A DNA stretch of 64,000 bases from Limnomonas spitsbergensis (GCA_037349105.1 JAYJMM010000076.1:456001-520000); one strand, 5' to 3'. Counted from the stretch's first letter, positions 49,501 to 62,100 are shown. A program made the numbers and translations. The notes: a model not told the origin generated them from the letters alone.

Positions 49501-51237
49501 GACCAGGGGGGGGGCAGGGTAATGGAGGTGGGACCGGGGGGGCAGGGCAATGGAGGTGGGACCAGGGGGGGCAGGGGGCAGTGGAGGTGGGACCAGGGGG
49601 GGGCAGGGCAATGGAGGTGGGACCAGGAGGGGCAGGGCAATGGAGGTGGGTCCAGGGGGGGCAGGGTAATGGAGGTAGGTCCAGGTGGGGCAGGGCATTG
49701 GAGGTGGGACCAGGGGGGGGCAGGGTAATGGAGGTAGGTCCAGGTGGGGCAGGGCATTGGAGGTGGGACCAGGGGGGGGCAGGGCAATGGAGGTAGGTCC
49801 AGGGGGGGCAGGGCAATGGAGGTGGGACCAGAGGGGGGGCAGGGCATTGGAGGTGGGTCCAGGGGGGGGCAGGGTAATGGAGGTGGGTCCAGAGGGGGCA
49901 GGGTAATGGAGGTAGGTCCAGGTGGGGCAGGGCATTGGAGGTGGGACCAGGGGGGGGCAGGGTAATGGAGGTAGGTCCAGGGGGGGCAGGGCACTGGGGG
50001 TGGGACCAGGGGGGGGGGCAGGGCACTGGAGGTGGGACCAGGGGGGGGGCAGGGCACTGGAGGTGGGACCAGGGGGGGGGCAGGGCAATGGAGGTGGAAC
50101 CAGGGGGGGGCAGGGCAATGGAGGTGGGACCATGGGGGGGGCAGGGTAATGGAGGTGGGACCAGGGGGGGGGCAGGGTAATGGAGGTGGGACCAGGGGGG
50201 TGGCAGGGCAATGGAGGTGGGACCAGGGGGGGTAGGGCAATGGAGGTGGGTCCAGGGGGGGGCAGGGGGCAATGGAGGTGGGACCAGGGGGGGCAGGGGG
50301 CAATTAAAGCTGTTTAAGGAGTGTTTGTTTAGCAGCCACTAGAGCCTCCTGCACCAGCCCCTGCCCCCCTCCGGCCCTGGGCTGCAAGACGTAGCTGAAT
50401 TGCAGCTGGATAGTAGCTGACGTGTACCCTGAATCCTTCAAAGACAGAAAGAAACTGCGCTACCCTATGGGCCTGTGGGTTGAGGGAACAGTGCAGATAA
50501 AACACCGTGCAAATAGGGTATTCCACACCGGGTCAACCTTTCACCCGTCCACCGCAAATGGTTTTATATGATAGCTGAACGTGTGACGGCCTTACGGCCT
50601 GTCCTGTGGCATGTTGCTGCCTCTAGAACGTCTGGGTAAGTGATATGGGACATGCTCTTTTCAGAAGAGACATGATGCCCAAAACCCATTCCGTTTCAGT
50701 TTCTCTTATTGAAATGCAATGTTGGGCACGGTGCTTGGCTTGCCATGACCTGAAATGTGTAAGCAAGGGTTGTCTCTAAGGAACTGAGCGCCGATCGGGC
50801 GGGTTGCACTTGCCGCTGTTTCCTACGTTCTAGTGCGCCATGCAATTCAGGAGGGGTGGGTGACATTGCATGCATGTTTCTAAATGGGGCCTGGGGCTGC
50901 ATGGGATGGGTGGCTGCACTTGATTGCCTGGTCTGATGAGCTCATTTCCCCTCTCACATGTGTAGGCCCTCTGATGCAACCCAAAGGCCAGGAGGGGCGC
51001 ATCTTCTATAAGGTGCCGCCACTCCCACCCACCACGACTGCAGCAGGCGGTGCAGCCACGACCCTCAGTGATGTGGGCGGGGAGGTTGCGGCCGGCAGCG
51101 GCGCGGAGGGGGTTGGCAGCTCGTCGGGCGAGCGAGTGGCTGCTGTGAGTGGCGAGGCTGGTGTGGAAGGCGGAGGTGTGGAGGGCGAGGGCAGCGGCAG
51201 TGGTGGGGCAGCACCGAGAGGGAGACGGCGGCGATAG
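46548..51237 (+). CDS. Plastid-type membrane protein with a DnaJ-like CxxC zinc-finger unit
   Basis: Six exons: 46548-46788, 47425-47561, 47915-48046, 48666-48733, 48924-49006 and 50966-51237 (TAG). The sum is 933 nt, or 310 residues, all phases consistent. Residues 1-80 are Ala/Pro/Arg/Ser-rich with no acidic start, like a chloroplast leader. Two hydrophobic segments follow (FPAVAAAAAALTAGWVG and GFAAGIIPFAIGSW). Next come two paired metal-binding motifs, CQQCGGTG and CPNCGGFF, separated by about 18 residues, forming one DnaJ-type zinc-finger unit followed by PWVSWKLFLTS. The C-terminus is Gly/Ala/Ser-rich and ends RRRR. Related small plant plastid proteins use such fingers in photosystem or Rubisco assembly. 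That role is only suggested here, and I cannot assign an orthologue. Divergent from the DCC gene. Confidence 0.8.
46823..46871. mobile_element. MITE-C minimal copy or palindrome
   Basis: A 49 bp inverted repeat beginning GTAGCACAATCTGGCTGAAC and ending TTGTGCTAC. It shares ends and the CTGAAC and CCGTATC motifs with 44775-45004 and looks like an internally deleted copy, 34 bp downstream of the first splice donor of the zinc-finger gene. Confidence 0.5.
47562..48665. other. Introns 2 and 3 of the zinc-finger gene
   Basis: A decayed copy of the start of exon 3 (CCAGGTTGCCGATGCGGTGG) lies at about 47791, 120 bp before the functional one. TAGCTGAA octamers surround both. Intron 3 carries repeats of GTGAAAGGGACTCGGGTGT and five perfect ~19 bp units (AAATGTTTGGGGCACATTC) at 48521-48607. 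Confidence 0.75.
49007..50312 (+). repeat. ~28 bp G-rich array in which each unit repeats the splice donor
   Basis: The array begins exactly at the donor of exon 5 (CCCG|GTAATGGAGGT) and each of about 45 units contains GGTAATGGAGGTGGGACCAG or a close variant. It has strong G-runs on the coding strand. Long open frames on both strands (up to 556 codons) are artefacts. Confidence 0.95.
50441..50505 (+). mobile_element. R2 short interspersed element, degenerate copy
   Basis: Keeps AGAAAGAAACTGCGC, a weak CCC/GGG hairpin and GGGAACAGTGCAG. The distal half is lost. It is in the last intron of the zinc-finger gene. Confidence 0.4.
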
Positions 51238-51627
51238 GTGCATGCATCGGTTACCAGCACTTGTCCTCAACATGAAATACTACGATGCTATGCTGGACTG
51301 TAAAGCTTGACCAAAACTTCACTTCTGGGCCATGCTCAAAAGGCTCGTTCGCGTGGGAGCCCAACAGGGAGGTTGGGAGAAGGGAACTCGAGGCTAGAGG
51401 GGAGGGAAAGAGAGAGGGGAACACAAGGGAGGAGGGGGGGAACCTCCCCAAAATGGAAAAGCAGTAGCGTGAAGGTTTCCCGCCCATGGCCTGTAAATGA
51501 CATGACATCTCTGGGCCATGCTGAAATGAAGCTCAGCCACGTCGGAAATCAAAGAGCCAGCTAGGAAAGTCAAGGAGTTCCTCTTGAGCCCATGGCCCTT
51601 ATGGTCGAGTCATGAACAAGGTCAATG

Positions 51628-51685
51628 ACGTTACACCTCTGGGCCCTGCTCAAAAAAGGCTCGGCCGCGTGGGCGCCTATATAAA
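51628..51685 (+). repeat. R1 dispersed element
   Basis: Core GTCAATGACGTTACACCTCT, GGGCCCTGCTC, an A-run, then GGCTCGGCCGCGTGGGCGCC, followed here by TATATAAAG and a purine tract. Similar cores occur at about 270-325, 3775-3822, 26247-26296, 28818-28866, 34420-34462 (minus), 51310-51355, 51500-51545 and 52425-52492. It is dispersed and in both orientations, so probably a short mobile element; its boundaries are unknown. Confidence 0.6.
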
Positions 51686-52424
51686 GAGTTGGGAGGAGAG
51701 GTGGAAAGAAACACAGAAGGGGGCAGGACAAAAAGAAAGGAAAGGGGGCCCAGCGTGTATGCACCATTCTAATTGAGGTATGGACGGACAGGGACAATCA
51801 TTGGGGCACATTTGTCTTTAGGAGCGGGGATAGGCAGGTCCTCCGAACAATGCTAGAGACTTCTTCGAGTTGTAAGGCAGGCTTGGCTGGGATGTCCTGG
51901 CTTTGTGGTTGACATTGTAGGTATTGTCGAGGCGGGGCAAGCTCAATTCCAGCTATCATTCACAGCCAGAACGATGCCACCCTCCCATATGAAGGGGGCA
52001 GGAGCATGAAACCCAGTGATCTCGACATGGGGAGAGAGAACTAGATAAGATCTTTGATTGGCAGGTCCAATCCCTCAACCTTTTGGGTTTGGATGCCACC
52101 AGTGAATTTCCATACCGGGTATGCCCCAAATTCTGCATGCCCTCGTCCCTAGCTTTCTCCCCTCCTACAATGCTTTCGCCTCAAGTCCTCACCCGGTCAG
52201 TTTGAGGCATGGGGCGGTGGCATGGGGGGCAGCCTGCCGCGGGATGCGAGGTGCGGCACTGTGGCATCGGTGCCAAACATCGCTCTCATGTGGCGTGCGT
52301 CGAGCACGAGAAATACAAAGTCAAGACCAGGGGTTCAAGATGGTAAGCAGCCGATGCGAAATTGCAAACCAGGGGTCGCAACCGGTGGTCACAATCCCGG
52401 TGTCGTCTCGTAAGAAACCAAGTC

Positions 52425-52492
52425 AATGACGTTATTGATTAATGAATGCACCTCTTGGCCCTGCTCTAAAATTCCCAGCCGCTTGGGTGCCC
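52425..52492 (+). repeat. R1 dispersed element with a small internal insert
   Basis: The R1 core is interrupted after CAATGACGTTA by about 15 bp, then continues CACCTCTTGGCCCTGCTC. It lies in the SEC10 upstream region. Confidence 0.5.
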
Positions 52493-53144
52493 AAACGTCT
52501 GAAGGAAACAAGTACCTGAAATATTTAAAATCTGCCTTCAACGGCTGTTCTCTGTGGCTGCCTGCGGGCATGCCCGCGCCCGCTACATGGTCCCAATTTT
52601 ACATGCAGCGTCTCGGATTGAGAGGAAAGAGGCATAATGATGAAATAAGCGTGAAGCGCTTCTACCTTATGGTACCCTAATTTAATTCTTATGGATGCAG
52701 ATTCTGGGGATCATGTATTACTATGCATCAGCAGACTTCTCCTAAGATCGGCTGATCCATCGACTTGCCGGACCATGACGTGTGATGGGAGGGGCTAATT
52801 ACCGGCTAATTACCCTTCAACGAATGAGCCACACCAACCGTTGCGCAGACTTCAAATTCACTTCAAACGCTTGCCAGCGCACTTAGGCGAGCAGTTGGCG
52901 AATGTTGCCACTACAATGCACGCCATGATTAAGTCTCTGATTAGCGCTGGTTTCAGGAACATGCTACAGGCAGCATGACTTCACCAATTTCGAAGCCCGA
53001 ACAGACAGCCTGGAGGCCTTTAATCATTTCATGCTGATTATATGACGGTGACACAGATATGAAGAGCTTTGTCTACCATAATTAGTCAAAGAGATGAATG
53101 TTCTCACAACCTGCCTGAGGGGACGTCTGTAGCTCTCCACCTCC

Positions 53145-56100
53145 ATGCCCTCCACACCCGAACGCTCCAACCTTCGGTTCCCAGCCACCTCAGCCACATC
53201 TCCGCCACCCGCCCCCTCCTCCATCGCGTCTATCCCAGAGTCCGACACAGCCCAGTCATCCGCCGCCAACGGCGGCAGCGGCAGCAAGTTCACAGCCATC
53301 AACCCGGCCGCGTTCAAAGGCGGATTCAGCGAGTCTACACTTCTTGCCTACCTGGCCAGGGACACCCTCAAGTACAAGTATGGCACCAGGGCGCACCTGG
53401 ACGGGACAGCCTCGGACATCGCGAGGTCCTCTCTCGAAAAGGTCCAAAAGCTGATGGGCACGCTCAACAAGTAAGCTTGCATGGACACACCTGCATGGGG
53501 TCATGCATGGGCATACTTGCATGTGGTTCTGCAAGGGAGCACCTGCATGGGGTTCTGAATGGGCACACGTGCATGGGGTTATGCATGAACACGTCTGCAT
53601 GGGGTTATGCATGGGCTCACCTGCATGGGCTTATGCATGGAGTTATGCGTGGGCACACCTGCATGAGGTTATGCATGGGCTCACTTGCATGGGCTTATGC
53701 ATGCACACGTCTGCATGGGGTTATGCATGGGGTCATGCATGGGCACACCTGCATGGGGTATGCATGGGTACGCCTGCATGGGGTTATGCATGGTCACAAC
53801 TGCATGGAGTTATGCATGGGCTCGCCTGCATGGTGTTATGCATGGGCTCGCCTGCATGGTGTTATGCATGGGCATACTTGCATGAGGTTATGCATGGGAA
53901 CACCTGCATGGCTTTCTGCATGGGCACACCTGCATGGTGGCATGTATGAGCACAGCTGCATGGTGACATGCATAGGCGCACCTGCATGGTGGCATGCATG
54001 TACACACCTGCATGGGTGTGTACATGGGTACCCTAGCACGTGCGATTGCATGAGCTAGCTCCGAAGGCTATCTCAGTCTGTTTTTGTTCGACCGACACAG
54101 ACTCTTGCATGGGCCTGCCACCATGGGCCTGCCACCATGGGCCTGCCACCATGGGCCTGCCACCATGGGCCTGCCACCATGGGCCAGCCACCATGGGCCA
54201 GCCACCATGGGCCTGCCACCATGGGCCTATCACCATGGGCCTGTCACCATGGGCCTGCCACCATGGGCCAGCCACCATGGGCCTGCCACCATGGGCCTGC
54301 CACCATGGGCCTGCCACCATGGGCATGTCACCATGGGCCTGCCACCATGGGCCTGCCACCATGGGCCAGCCACCATGAGCCTGTCACCATGGGCCTGCCA
54401 CCATGGGCCTGCCACCATGGGCCTGCCACCATGGGCCTGTCACCATGGGCATGCCACCATGTGCCTGTCACCACGGGCGTGCCACCATGGGCCTGCCACC
54501 ATGGGCCAGCCACCATGGGCCTGCCACCATGGGCCTGCCACCATGGGCCTGTCACCATGGGCCTGCCACCATGTGCCTGTCACCATGGGCCTGCCACCAT
54601 GGGCCTGCCACCATGGGCCTGCCACCATGGGCCTGCCACCATGGACCTGTCACCATGGGCCTGCCACCATGAGCCTGTCACCATGGGCCTGCCACCATGG
54701 GCCTGCCACCATGGGCCTGCCACCACGGGCCTGCCACCATGGGCCTGCCACCATGGGCCAGCCACCATGGGCCAGCCACCATGGGCCTGCCACCATGGGC
54801 CTGCCACCATGGGCCTGCCACCATGGGCATGAGTCGCCTTGTGGACCCTGTGTGGACCCTAGCTGTGGCATGGGCTGGCATGGCGGAGGGGTGTGCATCA
54901 CTGTCTATTTTGTTGAGAATACTTTAGCTACAATTGAGCTACATCACGATCTACCGCTGAGGGGACCTGGTACAGGAAGCCTTGCTGCTAGGGTCACTGG
55001 CCCAAGGCCAGTCAAGTTTTTGGCTCCCATCGGCCCAGTGATGGCCCCCCTGATGGTGGCATGCTTTGATAAGCATGCTTTGAATACGCTAACTTTGATA
55101 AGCATGCTTTCAAATAAGCACGGCAGTGCAGGTGGTTCATGCAACCATTTGTTCATGGTTTCCTTTAAGGGGGGGGGAAGGAACTATTTATATCTTCTTT
55201 CTCATGGTTTCGTACTTGCCAGACCACCCCTGTGGGGTCAACAGGCAATGTCCACCTAGCTTCACTCCCTGTCAGGGCAGTGGCTGAGCTGCAGCAGGGT
55301 CCGGGATTAGAGCGTAACCTTGAACCCGTTTTGTTCAGTGACCGCACCCCCACTGCCAGTGTGGAGACATTGGCTCTGAAAGGGTTCAGGCTTAAACCAG
55401 GGACACAGGCTACGGGCCGTTTGGCAAAACAAACCTGTATTGTATTGTGTTGTATTGTACCGATACGGTCCACTATGGTGGCACTGAATTAGGGCGGAGG
55501 CTGAGCTGCAGCAGGGTCCAGGGTTTAGCCTTGACCCGCCAACCCTAAAAACCCATCATTTAGCGCCTGCCATCCCCCTTCTTAGGGCGGAGGCTGAGCT
55601 TCAGCAGGGTCCAGGGTTTAGCCTTGACCCGCCAACCCTAAAAACCCATAATTTAGCGCCTGCCATCCCCCTTCTTAGGGCGGAGGCTGAGCTGCAGCAG
55701 GGTCCAGGGTTCAGCATTGACCCGCCAACCCTAAAACCCCATCATTTAGCGCCTGCCATCCCCCTTCTTAGGGCGGAGGCCGAGCTGCAGCAGCTGCACA
55801 AGGACGTGTTCAAAACACCATATCATATCATATCATATCTGTATGAATCGTGCTATATCGTGCTACCTTGTCTCACGGTGGAGGTTGAGCTGCACAAGGA
55901 CGTGTCCAAGAAGGTGTCACACCTGCCATCCCCATCATTTAGCACCTGTCCATCCCCCTTCTTAGGGCGGAGGCTGAGCTGCAGCAGCTGCACAAGGACG
56001 TGTCCAAGAAGGTGTCACACCTGCAGCTCAGCTTCAACGTCCAAGAGGTGCAATATAAGGTGTGAACGCAGGGTGTGACATTAGGGCTGACGAGGGTAGG

Positions 56101-59100
56101 GTCCAGGGAGGTAGGGGCTGAACCCTAACAACCAAGAAGTGTAGCATAGGGTGTGACCTTAGCGTTGACGAGGGTCGGGTCCAGGGGGGTGGGGGCTGAA
56201 CCCTAACAACCAAGAGGTGCAATATAGGGTGTGACATTAGGGTTGACAAGGTTAGGGTCCAGGGAGATAAGGGCTGAACCCTAACAACCAACAGGTGCAA
56301 CATAGAGTGTGACCTTAGGGTTGACAAGGTTAGGGTCCAGGGGGGTAGGGGCTGAACCCTAACAACCAAGAGGTGCAATATAGGGTGTGACCCTAGGGTT
56401 GACAAGGTTAGGGTCCAGGGGGGTAGGGGCTGAACCCTAACAACCAAGAGGTGCAATAAAGGTTGTGACCTTAGGGTTGACGAGGGTCGGGTCCAGGGGG
56501 GTGGGGGCTGAACCCTAACAACCAAGAGGTGCAATATAAAGGGGGAACACAGGGTGTGACGTTAGGGTTGACGAGGGTAGGGTCCAGGTAGGTGGGGGCT
56601 GAACCCTTACACCCAAGAGGTGCAATATAGGGTGCGAGCCACTGAGCATCGGGTTAAAAGGAGTTGCGTTGAACCCTTAGCTCCGGACGCCATACCCCAA
56701 AAACGAAGGGGTGTAATATAAGGTGTGAACAGCCCTAGGGTGCAACCCTTAGATCCTTAATTATGCTATACCCTGAACCCCACCCTCTAACCCAATGTCC
56801 TAAAACCCTTAACAGGAACCCGCAGCCCCCTCACAGCTGAGGCTCATTGCTTGGAACGTAACGCAAACGGCGAGCCACAACCCTTGACTTTCCAAAATTT
56901 GATTGCTTGCACTCATTGTTTGACTGAGGGTGCAGTGGCAGCGGGCATTGCCAAGAAGGTGATCCTCAACCCTTGACCTTTCAAAGTCGATCGCCCGCAG
57001 CAGTGAGTGTATCGATTGTAACGCAGGTGCAGTGTCAGCGGTCATTGCCAAGGAGGTGATCCTTTTAACCCTGTGCCTTGATCAAAGTCGATCGCCCGCA
57101 GCATTAAGTGTTTCAAATTTGTGATGCAGGGTGAAGTGTCGGCCATTCTTTCGAATGGCGATGCGGTGCGCGAGTGCTTTCGTGACCTGGAGGCGCGCAT
57201 GAGCCACGTCAGCCAGATCGGGACAAGGATTGGGGACAGGCTGCAGGTGCTGCATGGGGGTGTTGCATGGTACTGCATAGTGCTGCACATGGGGGTGTTG
57301 CATGGTGCTGCACATGGGGGTGTTGCATGGTGCTGCACATGGGGTTGTTGCATGGTACTGCATAGTGCTGCACATGGGGGTGTTGCATGGTGCTGCACAT
57401 GGGGGTGTTGCATGGTACTGCATAGTGCTGCACATGGGGGTGTTGCATGGTGCTGCACATGGGGGTGTTGCATGGTACTGCATAGTGCTGCACATGGGGG
57501 TGTTGCATGGTGCTGCACATCGGGGTGTTGCATGGTACTGCATAGTGCTGCACATGGGGGTGTTGCATGGTGCTGCACATGGGGGTGTTGCATGGTACTG
57601 CATAGTGCTGCACATGGGGGTGTTGCATGGTGCTGCACATGGGCGTGTTGCATGGTGCTGCACGTGGGGGTGTTGCATGGTGCTGCACATGGGGGTGTTG
57701 CATGATGCTGCACATGGGTGTGTTGCATGGTGCTGCACATGGGGGTGTTGACTGGTACTGCATGGGGGTGATGCATGGGGGTGTTGCATGGTGCTGCATG
57801 TTGCTGCACATGGGTGTTACATGGCGGTGTTGCATGGTGGTGTCACATGGTGGTGTTGCATGGTGCTGCATGAGGGTGTTGCATGAGGGTGCTGCTGCAT
57901 GGCGGTGTTGACTGGTGGTGTTGCATGGTAGTGTCGCATGGTGCTGTATGGTGCTGCATGGTGCTGCATGGTGCTGCACATGGTTGCTTCATGAGGGTGC
58001 TTCATAAGGGTGTTGCACGAGGGTGTTGCATGAGGGTGTTGCATGAGGGTGAAACACGAGGCTGTTGCTCGGGCGTGTTGTCCCATAAGGTTACTACATG
58101 GGGTTCTTGCCAGGGAGTGATGCATTGGGTGTCGCATGAGAGTATGTCAAGGTCCCTGATTGCGTGGTGCTCCAGCATGGCTTTGTTGCAACGTGTTTAG
58201 TTGCATGGCGATGAGGGCTCTCCCCGCCTGCCGCCAGCCCTAATCCCCTAGGCCCTGAACCCTACCTCTCCTTGCAGCCTAAGCCCTGAACCCTACCTCT
58301 CATTGCACCCTAAGCCCTGAACCCTCCCTCTTATTGAACCCTCATCAGACTGCGGACAGCCTGCGCACCAAGGCGCTCCAACTGGTGGAAATTATCGGAT
58401 ACCTTCGGCAGTTCAGGTGAAAGGAAAGAAAGAAACTGCGCCCCGTGGGGGGCGTGAGACTTAAGGAAACAGCGCAGCCTGGGCGGAAGCGACATCCGCG
58501 CCGTTACCGTTCAGTTTAGATGCATAAACGCCAAACTGGCCCCTTTTACCAGTTGCTGATTAAAAACACAAATACCGTACTAGCCCTTTTTACCACTTTC
58601 TGATTAAATAAATAAATACCGTATTGGCCCTCGTATCATCAAGTTCTCACCCAGTAAATATATAAATTAATATGGCATTGGTTAGTTGCCTTGGCGAGTA
58701 ACAGTGGATGTGTGAGTACAGCTATTGATCCACACCCCGGGGTGTGGAAGCTAAGGATGCCACACATTTTAGTGTGGAGGCCTCATCCACATCTTAACCA
58801 CCATGTAGCTTAATCCCTGAACCCCAAACCTGGAGCCCCTGAACTGTTTAACCTTAAACCCCTGTCTACAGCGAGCTGGGTGACGGCAACAGCGACAAGG
58901 ATTTCAAAAGGCAGCTGCCGCCTGTGTTCTGGGAGGAGGGCGGGCTGCAGGAGGCGGCGGTGAGAGGGGGTCGGGGTTGAGGGTTATTCAGGGAGAGGGG
59001 AGGAGGGCTGGCCTGAAATTCTGCAAAGGGCGCTAAGGCGGGGCGGATTTGGTGGGAGGTGGGAGGAGGGTGGGCTGCAGGAGGCGGGGGTGAGACGGAG

Positions 59101-62100
59101 TCTGGGTTTAGGGTGAACCAGGGAGAGGGGAGGAGGGCGGGCTGCAGGAGGCGGCAGTGAGAGGGAATTGGGGTTGAGGGTTGAGGGTTCAGCAGGAAGG
59201 TGATAGGACCCGTAATTTCTGAAAATGGCGCAAAGGGGGATTTGGCAGGGAGGTGGGAGGAGGGCGGGCTGCAGAAGGCGGTGGTGAGGGGGGGGGGGGG
59301 GGGGGGGGGGGTTGAGGGATGAGGGTTTATGAGGGCGGGCTGCAGGAGGCGGCGGTGAGAGGAGGGGGGAGGGTTTATGGGTTCAGAAGGAAGGGGACAG
59401 GGGGCTGGCCTGCAATTCTGAAACGGGCGCGAAGGGGGAGGGGGCGGATTTAGCGGAATGAGGGAGGAGGGCGGGCTGCAGAAGGCGGCGGTGTGAGGGT
59501 GCTGGGGTAAAGGGATTAAGGTTTAGCAGGGATGAGCAGGGAGGTGGGAGGAGAATGTTGCGGTGAGACTCGTGAGAGGGGGCTGTGGTTAAGGAATTTG
59601 GGGTTTAGCATGCATGAGGAAGTTGATGAGACAGCTGTGTGAGTGGTGGGTGTTTCAGGGTTGAGGGTTTAACAGGCATGAGGAAGTTGAGGAGACGGCT
59701 GTGAGAGGGGTGGGTGTTTCAGGGTTGAGGGTTTAACAGGCATGAGGAAGTTGATGAGACAGCTGTGTGAGTGGTGGGTGTTTCAGGGTTGAGGGTTTAA
59801 CAGGTATGAGGAAGTTGAGGAGACGGCTGTGTGAGTGGTGGGTGTTTCAGGGCTGAGGGTTTAACAGGTATGAGGAAGTTGAGGAGACGGCTGTGAGAGG
59901 GGTGGGTGTTTCAGGGCTGAGGGTTTAACAGGTATGAGGAAGTTGAGGAGACGGCTGTGTGAGTGGTGGGTGTTTCAGGGTTGAGGGTTTAACAGGTATG
60001 AGGAAGTTGAGGAGACGGCTGTGTGAGTGGTGGGTGTTTCAGGGCTGAGGGTTTAACAGGTATGAGGAAGTTGAGGAGACGGCTGTGAGAGGGGTGGGTG
60101 TTTCAGGGTTGAGGGTTTAACAGGCATGAGGAAGTTGAGGAGACGGCTGTGTGAGTGGTGGGTGTTTCAGGGTTGAGGGTTTAGGGTTTAGTATTTAGCG
60201 GTGAAATAGAGATACGGGGTTCGGTTGCATGAAGCTGAGGTTCAATAGACTATGACTCTATGAGGGACATAGAGCTGTGGTGAGAGCTGGGTTCGGGGGT
60301 GTGCAGGGTGCAGGGTGCAGGGTGCAGGGTGCAAGGTGCAGGGTGCAGGGTGCAGGGTGCAAGGTGCAGGGTGCAGGGTGCAGGGTGCAAGGTGCAGGGT
60401 GCAGGGTGCAGGGTATCGGAACAATATATATAAGGGGTTAGGGTTGCATGAAGCTGCGGTGCAATAGACTAAAGAAAGGAAGCTACGCCCCATAGGGGTT
60501 AAGGAAACAGCGCAGCCTGGGCCGAAGCCACATACGCGTTGTTACTTCAATAGACTATGAGGGACATGGGGCTGTGGTGAGAGCTGGGGTGGGAAGGGGT
60601 CAAGAGGTTCGTGGGGACATTGTACAGCATGCCATTATGATGTACACCTGTACCGCCTTGTACATCGGTTGCATGAAGCTGCGGTGCAAAAAGACTAAGG
60701 GACATGAGGCTGTGGGGAGAGCTGGGGGGGGGGGAGAGGGCAAGAGGCCCATGGGGACATCGTACAGCATGTCATTCTGATTTACAATTGTACTGCCTTG
60801 TACATCGGTTACATGAGCCTGCTGTTCAATAGAAGAAAGGACATGAGGCTGTTGTGAAGGCTGGGGTGGGAAGAGGGCAGGAGGTCCCTGGGGCTCAAGC
60901 GAGACCCTTACATTATTGCATGATTTGAGTGTGTACAGCCTGATGTACATGTGCACCATCTAATCCATCTGCACCACCCTGTACATCTGTGTGGGGGCTG
61001 CGGGCCCTGACTCAGCGCCTGATGGGCCCTGTGATGAAGGCAAGGAGCATCTTGATGCACATCTGTACCGCTATGCTCATCTGTACCTCAGGTCCTGACT
61101 CAGGCACTCAGCACCTGATGGGCCTTGTGATTGGGGCCACGCGTGCCAAACATTGTACATGTCAGCTTGACGTACATCTGTACCACCATCTGTACCACCA
61201 TCGCCAAACATTGTACAACATGTCGGTTTGAAGTACATATGTACCACAACGTACATACGTACTGCAGGTCATGACTGGGTGCCTGACGGGCCTGATGTTT
61301 GATGCCATGAGCACCAAACATTGTACAGCATACCATTCTGATGTACAATTGTACCGCTGTGTACACTTGACATACATGTGTACACTTGTACCGCCATGTA
61401 CTTCTGCGCAACAGATCCTGACCCGGCGTTGGTGATTGATGCCATGAGCGCCATACATTGTACAGCGTAACATCTTGACGTACACCTGTACCGCCATATA
61501 CATGTGTACCTCAGGTCCTGACCTGGCGCCTGACAGGGCTCGTGATTGACGCCATGAGCGCCAGATATTGTACATGCCAGCTTGACGTACATCTGTACCA
61601 CCCTGTACTTCTGTACCTCAGGACCTGACCCGGCGCCTGGCAGGGCTGGTGATGGATGCCATCAGAGCCAAGCAGCGCAGCAAGCTCCTGGTCTCCGCTG
61701 ATGCACACAAGCATCGCCTTGTACATTTTGACATACACATATACATTTGTACCGCCCTGTACTTCTGTACCTTAGGTCCTGACAGGGCTCGTGATTGATG
61801 CCATCAGCGCCAAACAACGCAGTAAGCTCCTGGTCTCTGCCGATGTACAACGGTACAGCCTTGTACAGTTTGACGTACATTTGTACACCTGTACCGCCCT
61901 GTACTTCTGCGCATCAGGTCCTGACCCAGCGTTTGACAGTGCTCGTGATTGACGCCATGAGCGCCAGATATTGTTCATGTCAGCTTGACGTATATCTGTA
62001 CCGCTATGTACATCTGTACTTCAGGTCCTGACCCAGCGCCTCACAGGGCTCGTGATTGATGCCATGAGCGCCAAGCAGCGCAGCAAGCTGCTGGTCTCCG

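Larger units (their letters stand above)
51238..53144. other. Spacer between the zinc-finger gene and SEC10
   Basis: Contains several R1 cores and purine tracts (51300-51760) and otherwise unique-looking sequence. No convincing gene. A TATATAAAG at 51679 is inside an R1 element, 1.46 kb upstream of the SEC10 start. Confidence 0.5.

Noticed and set aside
48633..50303. 556-codon proline-rich minus-strand frame
   Set aside because: Antisense of the G-rich donor array and of exons 4-5 of the zinc-finger gene.
51675..51690. TATATAAAG as the SEC10 TATA box
   Set aside because: It lies within a dispersed R1 element about 1.46 kb upstream of the start codon. No other support.
54084..55259. 391-codon frame with AWACHHGPATMGLPP-type repeats
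   Set aside because: Frame of the 14 bp array in SEC10 intron 1.
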